A stretch of DNA of 64,000 nucleotides, taken from NCBI RefSeq assembly GCF_003640395.1, contig NZ_RBZQ01000011.1:37577-101576 (forward strand), given 5' to 3'. Under the pieces are notes generated by a model. That model saw only the letters and a program-made list of their open reading frames with translations, did not search any database and had not been told where the DNA came from. The translations under genes were made by a program, and so were the position numbers. Of the stretch, positions 17,740 through 26,306 are shown piece after piece (position 1 is the first letter of the stretch; every line of letters begins with the position of its first letter). This DNA is from Stutzerimonas urumqiensis. Lineage in GTDB: Bacteria > Pseudomonadota > Gammaproteobacteria > Pseudomonadales > Pseudomonadaceae.

Positions 17740-17985
17740 CACTCCCAGACCACTCGAACCAACCCCCTTTCATCCGGCCGAACGCAGGCGTTGCGCAGGG
17801 GGACGCGAGGCAGGACGCCGAGCGAGGCGCGGCGGGACAGGGACGTCCCGTCGTGACGTGCCCCCGGAGCGGCGCCGGAGTGAGGGAAGTCTTCGCACAG
17901 CGAAGACCCGGATGATGGGGTCGCCTTCTCTTTGGTTACTTTCTCTTGGCGAAACAAGAGAAAGTGACGCGCCGTGCAAGGCGCA
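17740..17985 (+). repeat. Long structured repeat L2, copy in island I
   Basis: Element of about 240 bp sharing the skeleton of L1 but with different stems. It has GGGAC...GTCCC near 17848, the conserved link CCCGGAGCGGCGCCGGAG, the stem GTCTTCGC (17889-17896) with GCGAAGAC (17900-17907), then CCCGGATGATGGGG, and the tail hairpin ACTTTCTCTTG (17938-17948) with CAAGAGAAAGT (17955-17965), then the GCGCC...GGCGC stem. Other copies lie near 25680 and, inverted, 34583. Confidence 0.8.
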
Positions 17986-18392
17986 ACCTGTAGGCCGGGC
18001 CAAGGAAAGCGCGGCGCCCGAAACTCCAGACCGCGAAGCCAAAAGACAAAAGCATCGCCCGCAAGCGGGCTCCTACATACGATCCAAAATTCCGGCGCCG
18101 TGCAAGACGCAAGCTGTAGGCCGGGCCGAGGAAAGTGCGGCGTCCATAACCCCAAATCACGAAGCAAAAAGCAAAAGCTTCGCCCGCAAGCGGGCTCCTA
18201 CAAAAGGCAGCTAAATTCAGCGTCCAAACGCGCCGTGCAAGGCGCAATCTGTAGGCCGGGCCGAGGAACGTGGCGCTCGAAGCTCCTCCGCGCCAAGACA
18301 AGCGCGGCAAGCGCATTCCCGGCCGACACCGGTCCATCGCCAGGCTCATGGCCTCACGACGGACCCGCGCCACGCCTACCGCGGTACCGCCC
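17986..18392. repeat. Repeat island I, right part: REP units and unique tail
   Basis: Two inverted REP palindromes (GCCCGCAAGCGGGCTCCTAC near 18058 and 18182) sit in units that also carry GCCGTGCAAGGCGCAA and GGCCGGGCCGAGGAA. After about 18290 the sequence is unique, about 100 bp to the DUF2388 copy 3 stop. No gene or clear terminator is visible. Confidence 0.7.
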
Positions 18393-18707
18393 TCACTGCG
18401 CGAGGATGGCGCTCGCCAACTGCAGGTCGGTCGCCTGGATATCCGGCGACTGGCTGCGGATATGCGTGAGCGCGGCTTCCAGGTGAGCACCACGCACGGT
18501 GCCCTCGCTGGCGACGAAGGCGGCGGCGTCTTCGCGCGCGGCCAGCACGATCTTGTCGTCCACCTGCGCCGTGGCGTTGGTGGTGGCTTCAAGGCTGCGG
18601 ATGGCGCCGCCGACAACCATGTCGGTGGTGGCGATGAAGCTTTCGGCCTGGGCCTGTCCGGCCAGCAGCAGCGAAACGGCGCAAAGGGGGGCAAGTCGAC
18701 GAAGCAT
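18393..18707 (-). CDS. DUF2388 small exported protein, copy 3
   Basis: Protein of 104 residues with a signal peptide (about 1-22, ending GQAQA) and a DUF2388 domain: SFIATTDMVVGGAIRSLEATT, then LAAREDAAAFVASEGTVRGAHLEAALTHI and a C-terminal LASAILAQ, matching copies 1 and 2. The ATG at 18707 has a good ribosome site (GAGGAG) eight bases upstream. It shares the direction of copies 1 and 2 but is separated from them by the 1.7 kb repeat island, as if repeats had been inserted into a former tandem array. Function unknown. Confidence 0.82.
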   Translation of the reverse strand: MLRRLAPLCAVSLLLAGQAQAESFIATTDMVVGGAIRSLEATTNATAQVDDKIVLAAREDAAAFVASEGTVRGAHLEAALTHIRSQSPDIQATDLQLASAILAQ

Positions 18708-18771
18708 GGCGATTCTCCTCAATGGGTTGTCACGCTGAAGACCGCCCGAAGCGCCCTCGCGTTCCGTTGCG

Positions 18772-18981
18772 TCATCGCCAGAAGGGCTTGCTCAGCTCCT
18801 GTTCGCGCGCCGCCCGGCTGATGCCCACGTCGGCCAGGGCGCGCTCGTCCAGCGCAGCGAGCTGCCGGCGCGTGCGTGCGTTCCGGCGCCAGACGGCCAG
18901 GCGTTGCGCCGCGTGTAACAGCAGGCCGAAGGGGTCGAACGGCCGAAACCGGGCAATGAGCCGGGGCAGCACCTGTTCCAT
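18772..18981 (-). CDS. DUF1127 (YjiS-like) small protein
   Basis: Basic protein of 69 residues ending in the DUF1127 pattern: RRNARTRRQLAALDERALAD followed by VGISRAAREQELSKPFW. Proteins with this short arginine-rich domain can bind RNA or affect sRNA turnover and phosphate or carbon metabolism in alpha-proteobacteria, but no role is established for this one. The ATG at 18981 follows AAGGAG at a proper distance. It lies 64 bp upstream of DUF2388 copy 3 in the same direction. Confidence 0.8.
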   Translation of the reverse strand: MEQVLPRLIARFRPFDPFGLLLHAAQRLAVWRRNARTRRQLAALDERALADVGISRAAREQELSKPFWR

Positions 18982-19370
18982 GACCAAGGCTCCTTCCCGC
19001 ACGGCGGCGGGCATGGCTGATGGGTAATCAGCATCGGCCAGGAACAGTGGCGGACGTAGTCACAGGGGCGGCGAATTGTGCCGGTGCAGCGGTGGGATTT
19101 TCAGCACCTGTACCGGTCAGTTGCGGCGGTGACTGTTCCGATACCGGATGACGCGCGCACCGCTTTCACGCAGGGAAAGCCGCAATGAGGCCATGCGGAT
19201 TGGGCAGGCGATCCTGCGCCAGCGCAGGGGATGGCCGCGCAAGACCGCTATTTTCGTGGGCAGGACCGCGCCGGCACCCGATGCTCTCCCGAAGGGAGCG
19301 CCAAGGTGCTGGGCATTTCAGCCGATGGCGACGCGACGGCTGTTCGGCAGGCGCAGCCCGCTGCCAGCCT
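18982..19370. other. 389 bp intergenic region, no gene seen
   Basis: Lies between the kauB stop and the DUF1127 start. It must contain the DUF1127 promoter. I see two small hairpins, CCTGCGC...GCGCAGG at 19213-19228 and GCTCTCCC...GGGAGC near 19280, but no T-run, sigma-factor boxes or coding frame that I would defend. Confidence 0.6.
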
Positions 19371-20864
19371 TCAGAGCTGAATCCAGGTCGCCTTCAGCTC
19401 GGTGTACTTGTCGAACGCATGCAGCGACTTGTCGCGGCCGTTGCCCGACTGCTTGAAGCCGCCGAAGGGCGCGGTCATGTCGCCGCCGTCGTACTGGTTC
19501 ACCCACACGCTGCCGGCGCGCAGGGCCCGGGCGGCACGGTGGGCCTTGGACAGGTTGGCCGTCCACACGGCGGCGGCGAGCCCGTACGGGGTGTCGTTGG
19601 CAATGCGGATGGCCTCGTCGAGGTCGTCGAAGGCGATCACCGACAGCACCGGGCCGAAGATCTCCTCGCGGGCGATTTTCATGGCATTGCTGACGCCGTC
19701 GAAGATCGTTGGCTCGACGTAGTAACCCCCGGTCTCCTGCAGCGTGCGGCCGCCGCCGGCCAGCACCTGCGCGCCTTCGCTGCGGCCCGCGTCGATGTAG
19801 CCGAGCACGGTTTCCAGCTGCTGGGTATCGACCAGCGCGCCGACGTTGGTGGCCGGGTCGAGCGGGTTGCCGGGCTTCCAGCCCTTGAGCGCCTCGACCA
19901 CCATCGGCAGGAAGCGGTCCTTGATCGAGCGCTCGACCAGCAGCCGCGAGCCGGCGGTACAGACTTCGCCCTGGTTGAAGGCGATGGCGCCGGCGGCGGA
20001 TTTGGCGGCCGCCTCGAGGTCCGGCGCATCGGCGCAGACGATGTTCGGGCTCTTGCCGCCGGCCTCCAGCCAGACACGCTTCATGTTCGACTCGCCGGCA
20101 TAGATCATCAGCTGCTTGGCCACGCGGGTGGAGCCGGTGAAGACCAGGGTGTCGACGTCCATGTGCAGCGCCAGCGCCTTGCCGACGGTGTGGCCGTAGC
20201 CCGGCAGCACATTGAGCACGCCAGCCGGAATGCCGGCGTCGATCGCCAGCTGCGCCACGCGGATCGCGGTCAGCGGCGACTTCTCCGACGGCTTGAGCAC
20301 CACCGAATTGCCGGTGGCCAGCGCCGGGCCGAGTTTCCAGCAGGCCATCATCAGCGGGAAATTCCACGGCACGATGGCCGCCACCACGCCGACCGGCTCG
20401 CGCGTGACCAGGCCGAGCTGGTCATGCGGCGTGGCGGCCACCTCGTCGTAGACCTTGTCGATCGCCTCGCCGCTCCAGCGGATGGCACGGGCCGAGCCCG
20501 GGATGTCGACGCCGCGCGCATCGCTGATCGGCTTGCCCATGTCGAGGGTTTCGAGCAGCGCCAGCTCGTCGCGATGGGCCTCGATCAGCTCGGCGAAGCG
20601 AATCATCACCGCCTTGCGCTTGGCTGGCGCCATGCGCGACCAGTCGCCGGCCTCGAACGTTCGGCGCGCGACGGCCACGGCACGGTCGGCATCGGCCTGG
20701 TCGCAGCTGGCGACCTGCGCCAGCACGCGACCGTCGATCGGGCTGATGCACTCGAAGGTGGCACCGGCAGCGGCCGGTACGTACTGGCCTTCGATGAAGG
20801 CGCGGCTTTCGATGGTCAGTTCTCGGGCGCGCTGTTGCCAGTCGGCGAAGGTCGAAGCGGTCAT
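19371..20864 (-). CDS. kauB: Aldehyde dehydrogenase, KauB/PuuC type
   Basis: NAD(P)-dependent aldehyde dehydrogenase of 497 residues, the length of KauB and PuuC. It probably oxidises omega-amino or omega-guanidino aldehydes (for example 4-guanidinobutyraldehyde or gamma-aminobutyraldehyde) made in polyamine and arginine breakdown. It has VPWNFPLMMACWKLGPAL in the cofactor domain, FTGSTRVAKQ, the general base in WLEAGGKSPNIV, and the catalytic cysteine at residue 302 in NQGEVCTAGSR. The ATG at 20864 is preceded by GAGGA; an upstream TTG would add nine residues. It is divergent from bauA, whose product handles related amines, with 159 bp of AT-rich shared control DNA. The substrate is inferred from similarity and context. 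Confidence 0.87.
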   Translation of the reverse strand: MTASTFADWQQRARELTIESRAFIEGQYVPAAAGATFECISPIDGRVLAQVASCDQADADRAVAVARRTFEAGDWSRMAPAKRKAVMIRFAELIEAHRDELALLETLDMGKPISDARGVDIPGSARAIRWSGEAIDKVYDEVAATPHDQLGLVTREPVGVVAAIVPWNFPLMMACWKLGPALATGNSVVLKPSEKSPLTAIRVAQLAIDAGIPAGVLNVLPGYGHTVGKALALHMDVDTLVFTGSTRVAKQLMIYAGESNMKRVWLEAGGKSPNIVCADAPDLEAAAKSAAGAIAFNQGEVCTAGSRLLVERSIKDRFLPMVVEALKGWKPGNPLDPATNVGALVDTQQLETVLGYIDAGRSEGAQVLAGGGRTLQETGGYYVEPTIFDGVSNAMKIAREEIFGPVLSVIAFDDLDEAIRIANDTPYGLAAAVWTANLSKAHRAARALRAGSVWVNQYDGGDMTAPFGGFKQSGNGRDKSLHAFDKYTELKATWIQL

Positions 20865-21023
20865 GCGGGCGTCCTCATGGATGGGGTCCAAGGATGAAAG
20901 CGCACCCTAGCCCAGCCGGCCAGAAGCTATCAATATTTTTTACGGACGAGCCATTTTCGGCCTTGTTATGTTCGATTTATTAAACATAGACTCAGGCCAA
21001 CCCACCCCCGCCGGAGCTTCGTC

Positions 21024-22340
21024 ATGGATCACCGCGCCTCGCCCGATCATTTCTGGATGCCGTTCACCGCCAACCGCCAGTTCAAGGCCGGGCCGCGTCT
21101 GCTCGAAAGCGCCGAGGGCATGTACTACACCACCACCGATGGCCGCCGCGTGCTCGACGGCACGGCCGGGCTCTGGTGCTGCAACGCGGGCCACGGGCGT
21201 CGGGAGATCACCGAGGCGGTCAGCAAGCAGGTGGCGAAGATGGACTTCGCCCCGACCTTCCAGATGGGCCATCCGCTGCCCTTCGAACTGGCCGAGCGGC
21301 TGAGCGAAATCACCCCCGGGAACCTGAACCGGGTGTTCTTCACCAACTCCGGTTCCGAGTCGGTCGACACGGCGCTGAAAATCGCCCTCGCCTACCAGCG
21401 CGCCATTGGCCAGGGCACCCGCACCCGCCTGATCGGCCGGGAGCTGGGCTATCACGGCGTGGGCTTCGGCGGCATCTCGGTCGGCGGCATGGTCAACAAC
21501 CGCAAGGCCTTCGGCAATTCGCTGCTACCGGGGGTCGATCACCTGCCGCATACGCTGGACCTCTCGCGCAACGCCTTCGCCCGCGGCCTGCCGGAACACG
21601 GCGTCGAGAAGGCCGACGAGCTGGAGCGGCTGGTGACGCTGCACGGCGCGGAGAACATCGCGGCGGTCATCGTCGAACCGATGTCCGGCTCGGCCGGCGT
21701 GGTGGTGCCGCCCCAGGGCTACCTGCAACGGCTGCGCGAGATCACCCGCAAGCACGGCATCCTGCTGATCTTCGACGAAGTCATCACCGGCTTCGGCCGC
21801 GTCGGCGAGGCGTTCGCCGCGCAGCGCTGGGGCGTGACGCCGGACATCATCACCTGCGCCAAGGGCCTGACCAACGGTGCGATCCCCATGGGCGCGGTGT
21901 TCGTCGACGAGGCCCTGTTCGAGGCCTTCATGACCGGCCCCGAGAGCGCCATCGAGTTCTTCCACGGCTACACCTACTCCGGCCATCCGGTGGCCTGCGC
22001 CGCGGCCCTGGCGGCGCAGGATGTTTACCGCCGCGACGGGCTGTTCCAGAAGGCCGTCGAGCTGGAAGGCTACTGGCAGGATGCGCTCTGGCGGCTGCAA
22101 GGCCTGCCGAACGTGATCGACATCCGCAGCGTCGGGCTGGTCGCCGGCGTGCAACTCTCGCCGAGCGAGGCGGGCGTCGGCAAGCGCGGCTACGAGGTGT
22201 TCCGTCACTGCTTCGAGCAGGGCGCGCTGATCCGGGCGAGCGGCGACACCTTGGCGCTGTCGCCGGCGCTGATCATCGACCGCACCGAGATCGACACCCT
22301 CATCGATCGCCTCGGCGAGGCGATCGGCGCCGCCGCCTGA
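21024..22340 (+). CDS. bauA: Omega-amino acid:pyruvate transaminase (BauA-like)
   Basis: PLP-dependent class III aminotransferase of 438 residues. It is predicted to move the amino group of beta-alanine or a related omega-amine to pyruvate, giving malonate semialdehyde and alanine. It shows the family opening FWMPFTANRQFK, GTAGLWCCNAGHGR, FFTNSGSESVDTALK for phosphate binding, IFDEVITGFGRVG with the PLP-contacting aspartate, and the Schiff-base lysine in TCAKGLTNGAIPMG. The start at 21024 has GGAG upstream. BauA is the closest named relative I know; the gene is paired with kauB instead of the bauB-D genes found in P. aeruginosa, so the substrate range could differ. Confidence 0.88.
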   Translation: MDHRASPDHFWMPFTANRQFKAGPRLLESAEGMYYTTTDGRRVLDGTAGLWCCNAGHGRREITEAVSKQVAKMDFAPTFQMGHPLPFELAERLSEITPGNLNRVFFTNSGSESVDTALKIALAYQRAIGQGTRTRLIGRELGYHGVGFGGISVGGMVNNRKAFGNSLLPGVDHLPHTLDLSRNAFARGLPEHGVEKADELERLVTLHGAENIAAVIVEPMSGSAGVVVPPQGYLQRLREITRKHGILLIFDEVITGFGRVGEAFAAQRWGVTPDIITCAKGLTNGAIPMGAVFVDEALFEAFMTGPESAIEFFHGYTYSGHPVACAAALAAQDVYRRDGLFQKAVELEGYWQDALWRLQGLPNVIDIRSVGLVAGVQLSPSEAGVGKRGYEVFRHCFEQGALIRASGDTLALSPALIIDRTEIDTLIDRLGEAIGAAA

Positions 22341-22645
22341 TCCAGCCCTGCGACGGATGGTCTCACCAGCGGGGCCATCCGTCGCTGTCAGGGTGCGTTC
22401 GTCGCCTACTGCCCCGCCATTCGTCGCCCGACCACGACAGCCCCAGCGGTTGCCGTATCCTCGCCGCGTTCCGGGTTCCCCACCCGATCAACGGCCTGTC
22501 TGACCTCGAACGCCTGCCGATAAGCCCGTCAGCGCCTGGCCGACTTGGCGCCCCTCTTGGCGCATCGCGGGAGCTTCCCGCTGCATCGTGGTCCGCCCTC
22601 TGGCGGTTATCTGTCTTCGCGTGGGTTCGCCCGCCTGGATGTGAG
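22341..22645 (+). terminator. Inverted repeat after bauA in a 305 bp gap
   Basis: A 10-bp stem, CGACGGATGG (22351-22360) with CCATCCGTCG (22375-22384), lies just after the bauA stop. There is no T-run, so termination is only possible, not shown. The remaining 260 bp before the FtsH-like gene contain no convincing promoter or gene. Confidence 0.45.
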
Positions 22646-24619
22646 ATGAAGAAGTCACCCCTGCTGCGGGGCCGTCGCGGCCTTGCGCTCAGCGCACTCG
22701 TACTGCTGGCCGCCGTCGTCCTGGCGGTGTGGCAGTTCAAGCCCGCCACCCCGGCGACGCCGCCGGCCGAAGGCTCGGTCGCGGCGATGCTGCACGACCT
22801 GGCGTTGTCCACCGATGCCTGGCGCGAGAACCGTCGCGACATCTCCGTGCTGCTCGACGACCTGACCCGGGGCACCATCGCCACCGCCGCGATCGGTGAG
22901 GATGCGCTCTACGTCACCACCGCCGACGGCCTGCGCTACTGGGTGCCGGACCAGTCCGGCCGTGTCGCCGACCTGCTGCTTGCGCGCTACGCGGGCCTGT
23001 CCGGCGAGCGTTTTCCGATCAGCCTGTTCGACACCGACGGCGAGACGCCGTGGTACGAACGCCTGCTGCCCTACTCGCCGATCGCATTGCTGGCCCTGCT
23101 GGCGATCGGCATCGCGATCGCCCGTTACCAGCCCTACCGCGCCACCCGTGCCGGTACCGACATCGGCTTCGATGACGTGATCGGCGCCGCCGAGGCCAAG
23201 CTGGCCCTGCGCGACGTGACCGCCTACCTGCGCGACCCGGCCGCCTATGCCGCCTTGGGTGCCCGTCCGCCCAAGGGCGTGCTGCTGACCGGCGAGCCCG
23301 GCACCGGCAAGACGCAATTGGCCAAGGCCCTGGCGACCGAATCGAACGCGGCGTTCATCCAGATCACCGGCAGCGATTTTTCCTCGATGTACTTCGGCGT
23401 CGGCATCCAGAAGGTCAAGGCGCTGTTCCGCTCGGCCCGCAAGCAGGCGCCTTGCATCATCTTCATCGACGAGATCGACGGCATCGGCAAGCGCGCCGAA
23501 CAGCAGCGCTCCAGCGATGCCGAGAGCAACCGCATCATCAACCAGTTCCTCGCCGAGATGGACGGCTTCGACGCCGCCAGCGGCGTGCTGGTGCTCGGTG
23601 CGACCAACTTCCCCAACTCGCTCGACCCGGCGCTGGTGCGCGAGGGCCGCTTCGACCGCACCATCGCCGTCGGCCTGCCGGGCCTGGGCGATCGGGAAGC
23701 GCTGTTCCGCCTGTATGCGGGCAAGATCAAGGCCGCCACGGACCTCGATTTCGCCCAGCTGGCGCGCAACACCGTCGGCCTTACGCCGGCCGCCATTGCC
23801 TATATCGTCAACCATGCCGCGCTGCTGGCCGCCCGTGCCGAGGCGCGGCAGGTGGAGATGAGCCACGTCGTCGACGCCATCGAGACCTGCCGCATCGGCG
23901 AGCAACCCTCGGGCGTGACGCCGCTGTCGGAAACCGACCGCAAGCGCATCGCCGTGCACGAAGCCGGGCATGCGCTGATCGCCGCCGACCTGCGCGTCGG
24001 GCGGGTCGAAAAGGTCACCATCCTGCCGCGCGGCCAGGCGCTGGGCGTCACGCTGGTCACGCCGGTGGAAGACAAGCGCCTGCACCTCGAGTCGGAGCTG
24101 CGCGCACGGATCATGATGCTGCTGGCCGGCCGTGGCGCCGAGCAGCTGTACTTCCATGAAGTCTCGTCCGGCGCCGGCCAGGATCTTCAGGAAGCGTCCA
24201 AGATCGCCCTGTCGATGGTGGGTGCGCTGGGCATGAGCCCGAGCGGTGCCCTGCTCAGCCTGCAAGCGGTGCGGGAAGCCAACATCGAGTTCGATTCCGG
24301 CGCCTCGATCCAGGCCGCCGACCAGCTGCTGCGCACGCTGGAGGCCGAGTGCCAGGCGCGCCTGAAGCTGATGAAGGCCGCGCTCGACCACATCACCGAG
24401 CGCCTGCTCGAAGACGAAACCGTGCCCGGTGAAGAAGTGCTCGCCGCCATCGCCGCGCTGCCGCGCCCGACCCAGGAAGCCCGCGCCCAGGTGCTGCTGG
24501 CGCCAGCGCTGGAGATGATCGACCGCGTCGCGGCCAGCGCACTCGAGGAGGCGGACAATTTCCAGCTCGCCCCGCGCCCCTCGCGTGACGGCGATGAGGA
24601 AGGGCCTGGGATGGTGTGA
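22646..24619 (+). CDS. FtsH-like AAA+ membrane metalloprotease (extra paralogue)
   Basis: Membrane-anchored ATP-dependent protease of 657 residues. It has an N-terminal membrane helix (about 11-28), a short non-cytoplasmic domain (about 30-140), a second helix (about 145-165), and an AAA+ module with Walker A GEPGTGKT at 216-223, Walker B CIIFIDEIDG, and GATNFPNSLDPALVREGRFDR around the second region of homology. The peptidase domain has the zinc motif HEAGH at 438-442 and the distal family segment SSGAGQDLQEASKIA. All catalytic residues look intact. The canonical ftsH sits beside rlmE and folP in pseudomonads, so this stand-alone gene is likely a second paralogue with its own substrates. The ATG at 22646 gives the membrane helix directly. 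It stands alone, with the repeat island downstream. Confidence 0.85.
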   Translation: MKKSPLLRGRRGLALSALVLLAAVVLAVWQFKPATPATPPAEGSVAAMLHDLALSTDAWRENRRDISVLLDDLTRGTIATAAIGEDALYVTTADGLRYWVPDQSGRVADLLLARYAGLSGERFPISLFDTDGETPWYERLLPYSPIALLALLAIGIAIARYQPYRATRAGTDIGFDDVIGAAEAKLALRDVTAYLRDPAAYAALGARPPKGVLLTGEPGTGKTQLAKALATESNAAFIQITGSDFSSMYFGVGIQKVKALFRSARKQAPCIIFIDEIDGIGKRAEQQRSSDAESNRIINQFLAEMDGFDAASGVLVLGATNFPNSLDPALVREGRFDRTIAVGLPGLGDREALFRLYAGKIKAATDLDFAQLARNTVGLTPAAIAYIVNHAALLAARAEARQVEMSHVVDAIETCRIGEQPSGVTPLSETDRKRIAVHEAGHALIAADLRVGRVEKVTILPRGQALGVTLVTPVEDKRLHLESELRARIMMLLAGRGAEQLYFHEVSSGAGQDLQEASKIALSMVGALGMSPSGALLSLQAVREANIEFDSGASIQAADQLLRTLEAECQARLKLMKAALDHITERLLEDETVPGEEVLAAIAALPRPTQEARAQVLLAPALEMIDRVAASALEEADNFQLAPRPSRDGDEEGPGMV

Positions 24620-24655
24620 TAGCCAGCCGAGGGCTGGGCATGGAAAGGCGGCGTT

Positions 24656-25086
24656 AGACGCCGCGCTTTCTTCGGCCCGGCCTTCAGGTTGCGCCCTGCA
24701 CGGCGCGGAGTGCTGGGATGCACCGTAGGAGCCCGCTTGCGGGCGAAGCTTTTGTTTTTTGGCTTCGTGATCTGGGGTTTTGGACGCCGCGCTTTCCTCG
24801 GCCCGAACTACCGATTGCGCCTTGCACGGCGCGGAATGCTGGGATGCGCCGTAGGAGCCCGCTTGCGGGCGAAGCTTTTGTTTTTTGGCTTCGTGATCTG
24901 GGGTTTTGGACGCCGCGCTTCCCTCGGCCCGAACTACCGATTGCGCCTTGCACGGCGCGGAATGCTGGGATGCGCCGTAGGAGCCCGCTTGCGGGCGAAG
25001 CTTTTGTTTTTTGGCTTCACGATCTGGGGTTTTGGACGCCGCGCTTTCCTCGGCCCGAACTACCGATTGCGCCTTGCACGGCGCGT
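24656..25086. repeat. Tandem 126-bp repeat, three units plus part (island II, left)
   Basis: The landmark GGACGCCGCGCTT recurs at 24656 (first base changed), 24782, 24908 and 25034, an exact 126-bp period. Each unit holds one GTAGGAGC REP palindrome, a TTTTGTTTTTTGGCTTC stretch and a GCGCCTTGCACGGCGC stem. Units differ at only a few bases, so the expansion is recent. Because 126 is a multiple of three, frames stay open on both strands; they have no ribosome sites and I do not call them genes. Confidence 0.9.
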
Positions 25087-25310
25087 CACTTTTGCCAATC
25101 GCGGCAAAAGTAACCAAAACCGCTTGCCCCTGCATCCGGCCCCGGCTTCGCCGGGGTCCCCTCGCTCCGGTGCGGTTCCAGGGGCACGCCACGAAGGGCC
25201 ATCCATGGCCCTCGCGGCTCTCGCGGCATCCCTGCCGCTCAACCCCCTCCACGACACCTGCGCTCGGCCTGCTGAAGGGGCGAATTGGTGTGGCCTGAGA
25301 GTTTGGGTGG
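25087..25310 (-). repeat. Long structured repeat L1, copy in island II
   Basis: Same element as at 17183, on the minus strand. The tail hairpin here is perfect (ACTTTTGCC at 25088-25096 with GGCAAAAGT at 25103-25111), followed by the CCCCGGC...GCCGGGG and GGGCCAT...ATGGCCC stems. Confidence 0.8.
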
Positions 25311-25328
25311 GAAAAGCCAGAGAGCGAA

Positions 25329-25392
25329 GCAGAAAAGCAGAAAAGCAGAAAAGCAGAAAAGCAGAAAAGCAGAAAAGCAGAAAAGCAGAAAA
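25329..25392 (+). repeat. Microsatellite of eight GCAGAAAA units
   Basis: Eight perfect copies of the octamer run without interruption. Island I has only traces of this motif at the matching place (AGCAAAGCAGAAAAAGAG near 17420), so the octamer has expanded within island II. It is not inside a credible gene, so coding phase variation is not indicated. Confidence 0.95.
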
Positions 25393-25433
25393 GCAAAGCT
25401 GTTGTGGTCGCGAACGTGAGACAACCGTACACG

Positions 25434-25600
25434 TAGGGTGCATTCGCAAAGCAATGCACCGGTTTCGCATTGGCGGCGTCCCTGGCGGATTGTTCGCTTC
25501 GCTCCTGAATCCGCCCCTACATCTGATGCAGGCTGATGCGGCAATCACTCAAACGTCAGCCACCGTAGGGTGGAAAACCGCAACGCGTTTTCCACCGCTT
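25434..25600 (+). repeat. Small palindromes B, C and D, island II
   Basis: B near 25435-25462, C near 25490-25525 (inverse) and D near 25566-25597 repeat the trio of island I in the same order. The linker after D (TTGCACGGCGATGA and CCCCATGTTGTGCCCAACC) is also shared with island I. Confidence 0.8.
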
Positions 25601-25675
25601 GCACGGCGATGAAGCCTTTACCTGGCTGCCCCATGTTGTGCCCAACCGGCACGGGCGCAGGCTTTTGATTTCGCT

Positions 25676-25930
25676 TGCACCTCACTCTCAGACCACTCGA
25701 ACCAACCCCCTTTCATCCGGCCGAACGCAGGCGTTGCGCAGGGGGACGCGAGGCAGGACGCCGAGCGAGGCGCGGCGGGACAGGACGTCCCGTCGTGACG
25801 CGCCCCCGGAGCGGCGCCGGAGTGAGGGCAGTCTGGCTGCGCAGCAGGCAGACCCGGATGATGGGGTCGCCTTCTCTTTGGTTACTTTCTCTTGGCGAGA
25901 CAAGAGAAAGTGACGCGCCGTGCAAGGCGC
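25676..25930 (+). repeat. Long structured repeat L2, copy in island II
   Basis: Copy of the 17740 element. At the variable stem position it carries GTCTGGCTGC (25831-25840) pairing with GCAGCAGGCAGAC (25841-25853) in place of the GTCTTCGC stem of island I. The tail hairpin has arms ACTTTCTCTTG and CAAGAGAAAGT (about 25884-25911). Confidence 0.8.
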
Positions 25931-26306
25931 GATCTGTCGTCCGGGCCGAGGAAAGCGCGGCGTCCATAACCCCAGATCACGAAGCCAAAAAGCAAAAGCA
26001 TCGCCCGCAAGCGGGCTCCTACAAACGACCAAACTTCGGCGTGGTGCAAAGCGCAAGCTGTCGTCCGGGCCAAGGAAAGCGCAGCGTCCGAAACACCAGA
26101 CCGCGAAGCCAAAGACAAAAGCATCGCCCGCAAGCGGGCTCCTACACGCCCAAAATTCCGGCGTCGCGCAAGGCGCAACCGTCGGCCGGACCGAAGAGAA
26201 CCTGGCGTCCAAACGCTTGAGCGAGACGCCGGAATCGCAGGCCCCCGCCCCGCGGGTCCAAGGACCCGCACCGTGCAAAAACACAAAACCACCCACCAGG
26301 GCGCCG
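25931..26306. repeat. Repeat island II, right part: REP units and stem-loop
   Basis: Two inverted GCCCGCAAGCGGGCTCCTAC palindromes (near 26003 and 26129) lie in units with GTGCAAGGCGC or similar. A unique GCGGGTCC...GGACCCGC stem-loop at 26252-26269 lies about 40 bp beyond the end of the chemoreceptor gene and may help stop its transcription, although it has no T-run. Confidence 0.7.

Noticed and set aside
16453..17742. Open frame of 429 codons on the minus strand over DUF2388 copy 2 and island I
   Set aside because: It passes through REP and L1 repeats with no ribosome site, and its 3' part overlaps a well-supported gene in another frame.
24656..25086. Possible CRISPR-like array
   Set aside because: Units are contiguous 126-bp repeats without unique spacers, and no cas genes are in the window.
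22655..25459. Open frame of 934 codons antisense to the FtsH-like gene and through island II
   Set aside because: It is the antisense shadow of a high-GC gene continued through 126-bp repeats; no domain is recognisable.
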